Below are positions 1 through 6,473 of a DNA stretch of 23,163 nucleotides, one piece after another. Both the position numbers and the translations under genes were made by a program. Within the stretch, counting starts at the first letter, position 1; each line of letters starts with the position of its first letter. The notes under the pieces were generated by a model. The model did no database searches and was not told the origin of the DNA. It saw only the letters and a program-made list of their open reading frames with translations. The DNA is from Aphodosoma sp045614825 (lineage in GTDB: Bacteria > Bacteroidota > Bacteroidia > Bacteroidales > Paludibacteraceae): the NCBI GenBank assembly GCA_045614825.1, contig JAZLDO010000044.1:1-23163 (forward strand), read 5' to 3'.

Positions 1-437
1 ACTACATTGCCGTAGAGTATTATCTCCATATATTCGCGCGCATATTGTAGCGTATTTTCGCTCGCTCCGAAAAATAGCAATATCTTGTCTAAAAACAACA
101 GCGATACCACCATAAATGCCACTCCGATAATGATATTCAGAGCTACCACATTGCCCAACGCCTTGCGAGCCGAAGCATAATCTTTTTGCCCCAATTTCAC
201 CGACACAATCGTGCTTGCACCCACTCCGACCAATGCGCCAAACGCTGCCGCCAAGTTCATAAATGGGAATGTAACAGCCAATCCCGATATTGCCAACGGA
301 CCCACACCTTGACCAATAAAGATGCTGTCAATCATGTTATATAACGACGATGCTGTCATTGCAACAATCGCTGGCACAGCATATTGTCGCAACAATTGCC
401 CAATCGGCTCAGTTCCTAATGTAGTTGGTAATGCCAT
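1..437 (-). CDS. MATE-family multidrug/Na+ efflux transporter, N-terminal part (cut by window edge)
   Basis: The frame is open from the ATG at 437 down to base 1, giving about 145 residues without a stop; the C-terminal two thirds lie outside the window. The translation begins MALPTTLGTEPIGQLL and contains the MATE-like segment SLYNMIDSIFIGQGVG, then hydrophobic helices around GLAVTFPFMNLAAAFGALVG and NVVALNIIIGVAFMVV. Members of this family export drugs or other organic cations in exchange for Na+ or H+ across the inner membrane; substrate cannot be told from this fragment. It lies downstream of recO on the same strand, separated by repeat element E1. The ATG is 20 bases from the outer boundary of E1, so expression probably depends on that element or on read-through from recO. 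Confidence 0.85.
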   Translation of the reverse strand, partial: MALPTTLGTEPIGQLLRQYAVPAIVAMTASSLYNMIDSIFIGQGVGPLAISGLAVTFPFMNLAAAFGALVGVGASTIVSVKLGQKDYASARKALGNVVALNIIIGVAFMVVSLLFLDKILLFFGASENTLQYAREYMEIILYGNV

Positions 438-456
438 AATTTCGATAGGTTGATTT

Positions 457-681
457 TTAACAGAAGTACAGATTTGTCTTTTTGGGTTAGAGGTTGTAGA
501 AAAAAGAAGTTTGTGATATTTTTTTTAATTTTCTTTTAAGTACAAGCCTTGTGATTACCTGGTTTGGTGATATTTTAAGATTTAGGGCATGTACTTAAAA
601 AAAGTAATTGTCCTATTTTTAATCACAAAAAGAGTACTATATTTTGTAAGCGAATGACGAAAAGTTTGTACTTATGTTAAA
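457..681 (-). repeat. Intergenic nested inverted-repeat element E1 (AAGTACA family)
   Basis: 225 bp filling the recO-MATE gap. Outer arms: TTAACAGAAGTACA at 457-470 and TGTACTTATGTTAA at 668-681, which are inverted copies with one mismatch. Inner arms: TTTTAAGTACAAGCC at 534-548 and GGGCATGTACTTAAAA at 585-600. The element is very AT-rich and has no ORF. Three further copies are in the window. It could be a MITE-like element or a conserved transcript-processing or promoter unit; the sequence alone does not decide. Confidence 0.8.
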
Positions 682-690
682 TATAAAAAA

Positions 691-1392
691 TCAAAGTGAG
701 CGCAATACATCTAACGACTTCAATTCTCCAAATTCCGCCATATGCAACTTATAGTATTTAATAATGTAGTCCAATATCTCATTCCGTTGGCGGCGGTTCA
801 CCTCGTAGAGATATATCGTTTCATAATCCATGCGTAGCAAATTTGCCAATGCCACAGTTGCCTCGGGTAGCAGATAATTAGCATGCAACGGCAATCGGCG
901 CACAAAGCATCCATTCTCCAAGTCGAAACACACGCCCGAGTCGAACCCCTCAAGATTAGGAAAAAATCCCAAATAGTGAGTCAACTTAATCAAGAAAATC
1001 AAATGAAAATTTGCCGCACCACGCTCAATATCATTATATCGGCATATCGACTCATAGAGGAAATCAAACAACCGCTCATCGCGTTGCATCGAGCGCAAAG
1101 CATGTTGCAAAAATTCAGCTAAGAATTGCGCCATCAGTACCTTGCCTGGCTCCATCATCAGCCGTTCGCATCCCGGCAGAGCCACACACTCCGTCACGTG
1201 CATCACCTGTTGCGACGGTCGCCCATGTAGTTCCACCGACAACAATGTCAATGGCTGAATATGCGACAGTCTCACCTTACTCCTCCGACCCACCTTCACC
1301 GACGTAACAACATACCCCAACTCGTCCGTAAACAAATTGAGCATATAGCTATTGTCGCTATACAACGTCGATGTCAGCACAATCGCGCTCAT
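691..1392 (-). CDS. recO: DNA repair protein RecO
   Basis: A 233-residue protein, normal length for RecO. RecO binds ssDNA and SSB and, with RecR, loads RecA in the RecF recombination-repair pathway in the cytoplasm. The N-terminal OB-fold region (about 1-80) carries the typical opening AIVLTSTLYSDNSYMLNLFT and GRRSKVRLSHIQPL; the helical C-terminal part contains LIKLTHYLGFFPNL. The zinc-binding cysteine cluster found in many RecO proteins is absent: only isolated cysteines remain near FDLENGCF. The gene follows ybeY on the same strand with element E2 filling the gap, and a good promoter lies inside E2 (1469-1498). Start chosen at the ATG at 1392, just downstream of E2's outer arm. Confidence 0.93.
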   Translation of the reverse strand: MSAIVLTSTLYSDNSYMLNLFTDELGYVVTSVKVGRRSKVRLSHIQPLTLLSVELHGRPSQQVMHVTECVALPGCERLMMEPGKVLMAQFLAEFLQHALRSMQRDERLFDFLYESICRYNDIERGAANFHLIFLIKLTHYLGFFPNLEGFDSGVCFDLENGCFVRRLPLHANYLLPEATVALANLLRMDYETIYLYEVNRRQRNEILDYIIKYYKLHMAEFGELKSLDVLRSL

Positions 1393-1404
1393 TTTGTTTG
1401 TTTT

Positions 1405-1621
1405 TTGAACAGAAATACAAAATTATTTTTTTTCGAGATAAAATGGTTTGTTTGGAATTTATAAATTTCAAAGGTAAATTTGTTTTTTTTAAGTACAAGC
1501 CTTATGGTTAATAATTTATGATTTAGTGTTTGTACTTGGAAAAAATATTTATCCTGGCAAAATTATAAAATACAAATTACATTTTGCAAACCATTAAATA
1601 TAAAACTTGTACTTATGTTAA
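1405..1621 (-). repeat. Intergenic nested inverted-repeat element E2 (AAGTACA family)
   Basis: 217 bp filling the ybeY-recO gap. Outer arms: TTGAACAGAAATACA at 1405-1419 (slightly degenerate) and TGTACTTATGTTAA at 1608-1621. Inner arms: AAGTACAAGCC at 1491-1501 and TGTACTT at 1531-1537. The right outer arm ends 4 bases from the ybeY stop codon. The left inner arm doubles as the -33 box of a promoter pointing at recO. Confidence 0.8.
1469..1498 (-). promoter_or_regulatory. Promoter for recO inside element E2
   Basis: Read on the minus strand: TTG (1498-1496), 19 bases, then TACCTTTG (1476-1469). This matches the Bacteroidetes sigma-ABfr pattern. The TTG belongs to the element's TTGTACTT box, so repeat and promoter overlap. 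Predicted transcription start is near 1463, giving a leader of about 70 bases. Confidence 0.6.
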
Positions 1622-1625
1622 AACA

Positions 1626-2036
1626 TTACAACATTGCAAGCGCCTCATTCTCCTTCGCAATCATCTCAGCCCTCAACTCGGGTGTTTGGTCGTCCTGACC
1701 GCAAAGATGCAAAATCCCGTGTATCAACACGCGGTGCAACTCCTCGTCAAACGTCACCCCAAACTCCTCGGCATTACTCTGCACAGTGTCCAATGAAATA
1801 AAGATATCACCATTCAAAACATCCCCTTCGCAGTAGTCAAATGTAATAATATCAGTGAAATAGTCGTGTCCAAGGTACTCATTGTTCACCTCCAAAATCT
1901 TTGGATCGTCGCAAAAAACATAAGCCACTTCGCCTACTTTTTTACCATACTTCGCCGCAACGGCCTTAATCCATGCATTTGTTTCGCGTTTGCCTATCTT
2001 TGGCATCTTCACGCCTTCTGTATTATATGAAATCAT
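1626..2036 (-). CDS. ybeY: Endoribonuclease YbeY (rRNA maturation factor)
   Basis: A 136-residue UPF0054-family metalloendoribonuclease acting in 16S rRNA 3'-end maturation and 70S ribosome quality control. The metal site is HGILHLCGQDD with H106, H110 and D116: the third ligand is Asp instead of the His of E. coli YbeY, at the same spacing. DYFTDIITFDY (58-68) is the conserved core strand. The start MISYNTEGVK and the segment AWIKAVAAKYGKKVGEVAY fit Bacteroidetes homologues. It is the first gene of the chain ybeY > recO > MATE and has a consensus promoter at 2193-2223. Confidence 0.93.
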   Translation of the reverse strand: MISYNTEGVKMPKIGKRETNAWIKAVAAKYGKKVGEVAYVFCDDPKILEVNNEYLGHDYFTDIITFDYCEGDVLNGDIFISLDTVQSNAEEFGVTFDEELHRVLIHGILHLCGQDDQTPELRAEMIAKENEALAML

Positions 2037-2192
2037 AATAAAAATGATTAAAAAATATCACGAAAAATACAATAACCCCCTCCCAACTCTAAATATACTA
2101 TACAGCAACCTTCAAGCAACCCTCACCCTACCTTCTCAACCCCTTCTAAAATACAATAAGTCCCCCTCAAAATCTCCTCAAAAAAGCAATCA

Positions 2193-2223
2193 CAAAGATA
2201 CTAAAAAAAAACAATAAATTCAA
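2193..2223 (-). promoter_or_regulatory. Promoter for ybeY
   Basis: On the minus strand: TTG (2223-2221, extended to TTTG), 20 bases, TATCTTTG (2200-2193). This is an excellent match to the Bacteroidetes vegetative promoter. It implies a leader of about 150 bases before the ybeY ATG. Confidence 0.65.
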
Positions 2224-2295
2224 ATAAAAAATAGCAAAAAATCAAACTCGCAAAAAAATATCTATTTACATCTATTAACTATCAATTTTTTTTTG

Positions 2296-2303
2296 TATCT
2301 TTG
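2296..2303 (+). promoter_or_regulatory. pyrG -7 promoter box
   Basis: TATCTTTG fits TAnnTTTG exactly and is followed by GCACTTTC. No TTG stands 19-20 bases upstream, so only the -7 half is clear. Transcription would start near 2310, with the 7-bp tandem repeat inside the leader. Confidence 0.5.
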
Positions 2304-2352
2304 CACTTTCATTAAATAGTCTAATAACACAATTGTGCATCGCATAATATAA

Positions 2353-2384
2353 ATTGTGCATTGTGCATTGTGCATTGTGCATTG
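2353..2384 (+). repeat. 7-bp tandem repeat in the pyrG leader (ATTGTGC x4 + ATTG)
   Basis: Four perfect copies of ATTGTGC plus a partial fifth (ATTG), ending 7 bases before the pyrG ATG. A related non-perfect version ending in the same GCATTGATTAAA lies at the sppA stop codon (7625-7656). A perfect 7-bp array in a 5' leader can gain or lose units by slippage. Confidence 0.85.
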
Positions 2385-2391
2385 ATTAAAT

Positions 2392-3993
2392 ATGGCAACA
2401 AAGTACATTTTCGTAACCGGAGGCGTAACATCATCGCTCGGTAAAGGCATCATCGCAGCATCGCTTGGAAAACTTCTCCAAGCTCGTGGTTATAGAGTTA
2501 CTAACCAAAAACTCGATCCATATATCAACATCGACCCAGGTACTCTCAACCCTTACGAGCACGGCGAATGCTATGTGACTAATGATGGTCACGAAGCCGA
2601 CCTCGACCTCGGTCACTACGAGCGTTTCCTCAACGTGCCTTCGTCTAAAGCTAACAATGTTACATCTGGTCGCATATATCAAAACGTAATCACTCGCGAA
2701 CGTCGTGGCGATTTCTTGGGCAAAACTGTCCAAGTTATCCCTCATATCACTGACGAAATCAAACGCAACGTAAAACAACTTGGCAATACTGGCAACTTCG
2801 ACTTCGTTATCACCGAAATTGGTGGTACTGTAGGCGATATCGAATCTTTGCCTTATATCGAAAGTGTGCGCCAACTCCGCTGGGAGCTCGGTAGCGACTG
2901 CCTCTGCATCCACCTTACTTATGTGCCTTACGTGGCTGCTGCGGGCGAACTTAAAACTAAACCTACTCAACATTCTGTTAAAGAACTTCAACAAGAAGGA
3001 GTTCAACCTGATGTACTCGTCCTCCGTGCCGAACACCCAATCACTCCCGAAGTTCGCAAAAAAGTTGCTCTCTTCTGTAATGTAGATCCAGAAGCCGTTA
3101 TCGAAAGTGCCGACGTGAAAACTATCTACGAAGTTCCTGTTCGTATGCAACAAGAAGGCCTCGACCGCGTGGTACTCAAACGTCTCGGTCTTGACCCTGA
3201 AGCTACTGTTGCCGATATGGACCAATGGAATTTCTTCCTCAATAAACTTAAAACAGCTGAAAAAGAGGTGAAGATTGCTCTCGTGGGTAAATATGTGCGT
3301 CTCCCAGATGCCTATAAATCAATCATCGAGTCGCTCATCCACGCTTCTGCTTACAACGATCGCAAACTCAAACTCGACCTCCTTCTCTCTGATGATATTA
3401 CAGAAGATAATGTTGAGGCTACTCTCAAAGGCTACGATGGCATCCTCGTTGCTCCAGGATTTGGTGAACGTGGCATCGAAGGCAAAATCGTTTCGGCTCG
3501 TTATGCCCGCGAAAATAACATCCCTACACTCGGCATCTGCTATGGTATGCAAGTTATGGCCATCGAATTTGCTCGCAATGTGTTAGGTTACAAAGATGCT
3601 CACACTGTCGAAATCAATCCTAATGCTAAACACAAAGTGATTGACATGATGGAAGAGCAAAAAACTCACCTCGACAAAGGTGGTTCTATGCGTCTCGGTG
3701 CTTATGCATGTAAAATTAAAGCAGGTACACGCGCTGCCGAAATCTATGGCAAAGAACTCATTCAAGAGCGTCATCGTCACCGCCTCGAATTCAACAACCA
3801 ATACAAAGCCGAATTCGAAGCAAACGGCATGATTGTTTCAGGTGTTAACCCAGACACCCAACTTGGTGAAATCATAGAGGTCCCATCTCACCCATGGTAT
3901 GTGGGCGTGCAATTCCACCCAGAGTACTCAAGTACAGTGCTTAACCCACACCCACTCTTCCTTCAATTTGTTAAAGCAGCTGCCAACAAATAA
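2392..3993 (+). CDS. pyrG: CTP synthase (glutamine-hydrolysing)
   Basis: A 533-residue enzyme, full length, converting UTP + ATP + glutamine to CTP in the cytoplasm. The N-terminal synthetase domain has the P-loop GGVTSSLGKGIIAASLGK (10-27) and the signature DPYINIDPGTLNPYEHGE. The C-terminal class-I glutamine amidotransferase domain has the nucleophile C383 in GICYGMQ and the H509/E511 pair in QFHPEYSS, so all catalytic residues are present. Codons are strongly C-ending, unlike the plus-strand genes after 12.8 kb, in line with the strand composition of this side of the window. It has its own promoter and terminator and is not in an operon with ybeY (divergent) or yidC. Confidence 0.98.
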   Translation: MATKYIFVTGGVTSSLGKGIIAASLGKLLQARGYRVTNQKLDPYINIDPGTLNPYEHGECYVTNDGHEADLDLGHYERFLNVPSSKANNVTSGRIYQNVITRERRGDFLGKTVQVIPHITDEIKRNVKQLGNTGNFDFVITEIGGTVGDIESLPYIESVRQLRWELGSDCLCIHLTYVPYVAAAGELKTKPTQHSVKELQQEGVQPDVLVLRAEHPITPEVRKKVALFCNVDPEAVIESADVKTIYEVPVRMQQEGLDRVVLKRLGLDPEATVADMDQWNFFLNKLKTAEKEVKIALVGKYVRLPDAYKSIIESLIHASAYNDRKLKLDLLLSDDITEDNVEATLKGYDGILVAPGFGERGIEGKIVSARYARENNIPTLGICYGMQVMAIEFARNVLGYKDAHTVEINPNAKHKVIDMMEEQKTHLDKGGSMRLGAYACKIKAGTRAAEIYGKELIQERHRHRLEFNNQYKAEFEANGMIVSGVNPDTQLGEIIEVPSHPWYVGVQFHPEYSSTVLNPHPLFLQFVKAAANK

Positions 3994-4013
3994 TGTTTAT
4001 CTATAACAAAACA

Positions 4014-4044
4014 AAAGAGACGCAATCCGTTGCGTCTCTTTTTT
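4014..4044 (+). terminator. Intrinsic terminator of pyrG
   Basis: Perfect 12-bp stem AAAGAGACGCAA / TTGCGTCTCTTT around the tetraloop TCCG, followed by a T run, 20 bases after the pyrG stop codon. Confidence 0.9.
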
Positions 4045-4090
4045 GTGTATGCTATTGATTTATACTCTAAAATCACTTGTAATACCACTA

Positions 4091-4121
4091 TTGCACATCT
4101 CAATATTTTTTTGTAAATTTG
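4091..4121 (+). promoter_or_regulatory. Promoter for yidC
   Basis: TTG (4091-4093), 20 bases, TAAATTTG (4114-4121): full Bacteroidetes consensus spacing. Transcription would start near 4127, giving a leader of about 75 bases that contains the CTCGCTACT repeat. Confidence 0.65.
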
Positions 4122-4162
4122 CACTCTATTTTGTAATGTTAAAATTAAGTATGGGGAGCAAG

Positions 4163-4186
4163 TCTCGTTACTCGCTACTCGCTACT
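4163..4186 (+). repeat. Short-word repeat TACTCGC before yidC
   Basis: TCTCG followed by overlapping TTACTCGC / TACTCGC / TACT words, ending 17 bases before the yidC ATG. The same module (TCTCGCTACTCGCTA) lies at 22996-23010, about 15 bases before the porX ATG. Confidence 0.75.
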
Positions 4187-4203
4187 AAAAATCTATAAAA
4201 TAA

Positions 4204-6132
4204 ATGGATAAAAACACCGTCATAGGCTTAGTCCTAATCCTTGCCGTAATATTCGGCTTTAGCTGGTTGAACCAACCAAGCAAAGAAGAACTTGCTCGTC
4301 GCCAACATGTGCGCGACTCTGTCGCTGCAGCTAATGAATCTGCATATCTTGCTCAACTTGAACTCGAACGTCAACAGGCAGTTGCCGATTCGCTTGCTGC
4401 TATTGGCGAAGCTACTCTCGATTCTGCTCGCCTTGTGAAAACTTATGGCTATTTTGCAGCCGCTGGCGTTGGTGTAGAAGAGCAATTTACTGTGGAGAAT
4501 GAGAAAATCCGTCTCACTTTCTCTAACAAAGGTGGTCGCGTATGCGCAGCTGAGATGAAAAATTACACTCGCTACGATTCTCTCCCTTTGATGCTTTTTG
4601 CTAATGATGAAGCATCTCTTGCATTTACTCTCTTTACAAGCGACAATCGTATTATTAGTACTAAAAATCTTTATTTCCAACCAACCGTTAGCAAAACTGA
4701 CGATGCTCAAATCGTAACTATGCGTCTTGCTGTAGATGCCGATGCTCATATCGATTTTATCTATACAATTCCTAACGACGATTTCATGACTTCGATGGAG
4801 ATTAAAGCCCACAACATGGCTCAATATCTCTCGCCTAATACTTCGTCGCTTGATATGCAATGGCAATCGCTTATTCGTCAAAATGAGAAAGGTCGTAAAT
4901 TCGAATCTCGTTACGCAACTCTTAACTATAAATATGTTGCTGACGATATGGAGCGTCTTTCTGAACTTCGCAATGATTCAGAAAAGCTTGCTGGCAAAGT
5001 GCGTTGGGTGGCATTCAAAGACCACTTCTTCAGCACTATCATGATTGCTGATGATGCATTCACTGCTACAGCTGTCGAAACTGAAATTATGCCCGATCGT
5101 TCTGAGTTTATCAAACAACACAAAATGGAAGCAAGCATTGCGTTTGACCCTAATGGTATTCGTACTACTAAATTCCATACATACTATGGCCCTAACCAAT
5201 ATCGCGTGTTGAAGTCATACGATCGTGACCTTGATGGCGAAGATAAACTCCGTCTTCAACACATCATCCCTATGGGTTGGTCGCTTTTCCGTTGGATTAC
5301 AACTTGTGTAATCATTCCAGTATTCAACTTCCTTGGCAAGTACATCGGTAGCTATGGTCTTATCATCTTCTTGTTGACTATCATCATTAAGTTAGTGATA
5401 CTTCCGTTCACATTCAAATCTTATATGTCATCGGCAAAAATGCGTGTACTTCGTCCTCAAATCGAAGAAATCAATGCTCGTATCCCAGCTGAAAAAGCAA
5501 TGGAACGCCAACAAGCAACCATGGCTCTTTACCAAAAAGCAGGAGTAAGTCCTATGAGTGGCTGTCTTCCAATGTTGTTCCAAATGCCTATTTTGTTTGC
5601 TATGTTTAGTTTCTTCCCAACAGCATTCGAACTTCGTGGACAATCGTTCCTTTGGGCTGACGACCTCTCTTCTTACGATGCTATTCTCTCTTGGGATATG
5701 TATATTCCGCTTATCACACCATATTTTGGTAACCACATCTCTTTGTTCTGTCTTTTGATGACAGTTACAAACATCATCTATACAAAAATCAATATGGCAA
5801 CAACAGGCGCAGGCGACCAACCTGGTGCAGGTATGATGAAAACTATGATGTATATGATGCCTGTGATGTTTATGTTCATCTTTAACAATTATGCATCTGG
5901 TCTTTCTTACTACTATTTCGTATCACTTTTGATTACAATCATTCAAACATACTTGTTCCGTCTCTTTGTTGACGACAAAAAAGTGCTCGCTCAACTCGAG
6001 AAAAATAAAGCAAAACCACAAAAAAAATCTGGTTTCATGCAACGTCTCGAAGAAGCACAGAAGGCACAACAACAAGCACTTCGTGAACAACAAGCACGCC
6101 AAATGAAGTCAAACTCAAAAGGCAGACACTAA
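4204..6132 (+). CDS. yidC: Membrane protein insertase YidC
   Basis: A 642-residue Oxa1/YidC-family insertase that places and folds proteins in the inner membrane, alone or with SecYEG. It has one N-terminal membrane helix (about 5-22, VIGLVLILAVIFGFSWL), a large periplasmic domain (about 60-350), then the conserved membrane core: WSLFRWITTCVIIPVFNFLG and YGLIIFLLTIIIKLVILP (357-402), the cytoplasmic hairpin after YMSSAKMRVLRPQIEEI, then GVSPMSGCLPMLFQMPILFA and two more helices. The C-terminus is a basic glutamine/lysine-rich tail, a common YidC feature for ribosome contact. The start ATG follows an A-rich leader and a clear promoter. It is followed by a 21-bp stem-loop rather than a classical T-tract terminator. 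Confidence 0.97.
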   Translation: MDKNTVIGLVLILAVIFGFSWLNQPSKEELARRQHVRDSVAAANESAYLAQLELERQQAVADSLAAIGEATLDSARLVKTYGYFAAAGVGVEEQFTVENEKIRLTFSNKGGRVCAAEMKNYTRYDSLPLMLFANDEASLAFTLFTSDNRIISTKNLYFQPTVSKTDDAQIVTMRLAVDADAHIDFIYTIPNDDFMTSMEIKAHNMAQYLSPNTSSLDMQWQSLIRQNEKGRKFESRYATLNYKYVADDMERLSELRNDSEKLAGKVRWVAFKDHFFSTIMIADDAFTATAVETEIMPDRSEFIKQHKMEASIAFDPNGIRTTKFHTYYGPNQYRVLKSYDRDLDGEDKLRLQHIIPMGWSLFRWITTCVIIPVFNFLGKYIGSYGLIIFLLTIIIKLVILPFTFKSYMSSAKMRVLRPQIEEINARIPAEKAMERQQATMALYQKAGVSPMSGCLPMLFQMPILFAMFSFFPTAFELRGQSFLWADDLSSYDAILSWDMYIPLITPYFGNHISLFCLLMTVTNIIYTKINMATTGAGDQPGAGMMKTMMYMMPVMFMFIFNNYASGLSYYYFVSLLITIIQTYLFRLFVDDKKVLAQLEKNKAKPQKKSGFMQRLEEAQKAQQQALREQQARQMKSNSKGRH

Positions 6133-6146
6133 AATTAGTTAGTAGT

Positions 6147-6197
6147 GAATAGTTATTAGTGATTAACGGTTTTATGGTTAATAACTAATAACTATTC
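6147..6197. repeat. AT-rich long inverted repeat downstream of yidC
   Basis: Arms at 6147-6167 and 6177-6197: 21 bp with one mismatch around a 9-base loop. Each arm is itself built of near-repeated words (TAGTTATTAGTGATTA-like), and weaker pairing continues outward to about 6133 and 6212. It may end yidC transcription or act as an easily unwound segment; it has no T tract. Confidence 0.75.
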
Positions 6198-6214
6198 ATT
6201 AATCATTAAAATTT

Positions 6215-6286
6215 GCCCTTGTAGTTCAACGGATAGAATAGCGGTTTCCTAAACCGTAGATTCGAGTTCGATTCTCGACGGGGGTA
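6215..6286 (+). tRNA. tRNA-Arg (anticodon CCT)
   Basis: A 72-base cloverleaf. Acceptor GCCCTTG pairs with CGGGGGT (with G-U pairs), D stem GTTC/GAAT, anticodon stem GCGGT/ACCGT with loop TTCCTAA (anticodon CCT, reading AGG), T stem TCGAG/CTCGA with loop TTCGATT, discriminator A. CCA is not encoded. A terminator follows 9 bases later. Confidence 0.95.
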
Positions 6287-6295
6287 CAAAAAAGA

Positions 6296-6335
6296 GCAGT
6301 AACAATCTCAGATATGAGGAGTTACTGCCTTTTTT
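6296..6335 (+). terminator. Intrinsic terminator of tRNA-Arg
   Basis: Stem GCAGTAAC (6296-6303) / GTTACTGC (6321-6328), with an inner CTCA/TGAG helix, followed by a T run. Confidence 0.85.
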
Positions 6336-6395
6336 GTTTTATTTTTGTCCGTTAATTGTCCCCCATAAAAAACTTGATATTTTCGATGAGGCTAT

Positions 6396-6430
6396 AAAAA
6401 ATCCTGATGAACTTAATCATCAGGATTTTT
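6396..6430 (-). terminator. Bidirectional terminator downstream of mrp
   Basis: AAAAATCCTGATGA / TCATCAGGATTTTT around a 6-base loop: perfect stem, T run in either direction. It lies 44 bases past the mrp stop codon and faces the tRNA transcript from the other side. Confidence 0.85.
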
Positions 6431-6473
6431 TGATTTATAAGAACTATGCGTCTTTTTTGAGGGTGAAGTTCTA

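Larger units (their letters stand above)
2037..2391. other. Divergent intergenic region ybeY / pyrG
   Basis: 355 bp without a credible gene. From left to right: the long ybeY leader, which on the plus strand is C-rich and holds CAGCAACC and TTCAAGCAACCC (2109-2128); the ybeY promoter (2193-2223); an A-rich tract; the pyrG -7 box (2296-2303); and a 7-bp tandem repeat (2353-2384) just before the pyrG ATG. The open frames here are low-complexity and not supported as genes. Confidence 0.7.
6133..6473. other. Intergenic region with tRNA, stem-loops and the strand-composition switch
   Basis: 341 bp between yidC and the convergent mrp. It contains an AT-rich 21-bp stem-loop (6147-6197), tRNA-Arg (6215-6286), the tRNA terminator (6296-6335) and a bidirectional terminator for mrp (6396-6430). 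Left of it the plus strand has more C than G; right of it more G than C, irrespective of gene direction. No TTATCCACA-type DnaA box was seen here. Confidence 0.6.

Noticed and set aside
457..681. Insertion sequence or transposase remnant in element E1
   Set aside because: Terminal inverted repeats are present, but there is no transposase frame in any copy and no target-site duplication could be made out.
1990..2217. Small plus-strand ORF over the ybeY start
   Set aside because: Low-complexity Lys/Pro/Ser-rich translation of an AT- and C-rich leader, overlapping ybeY and its promoter on the opposite strand.
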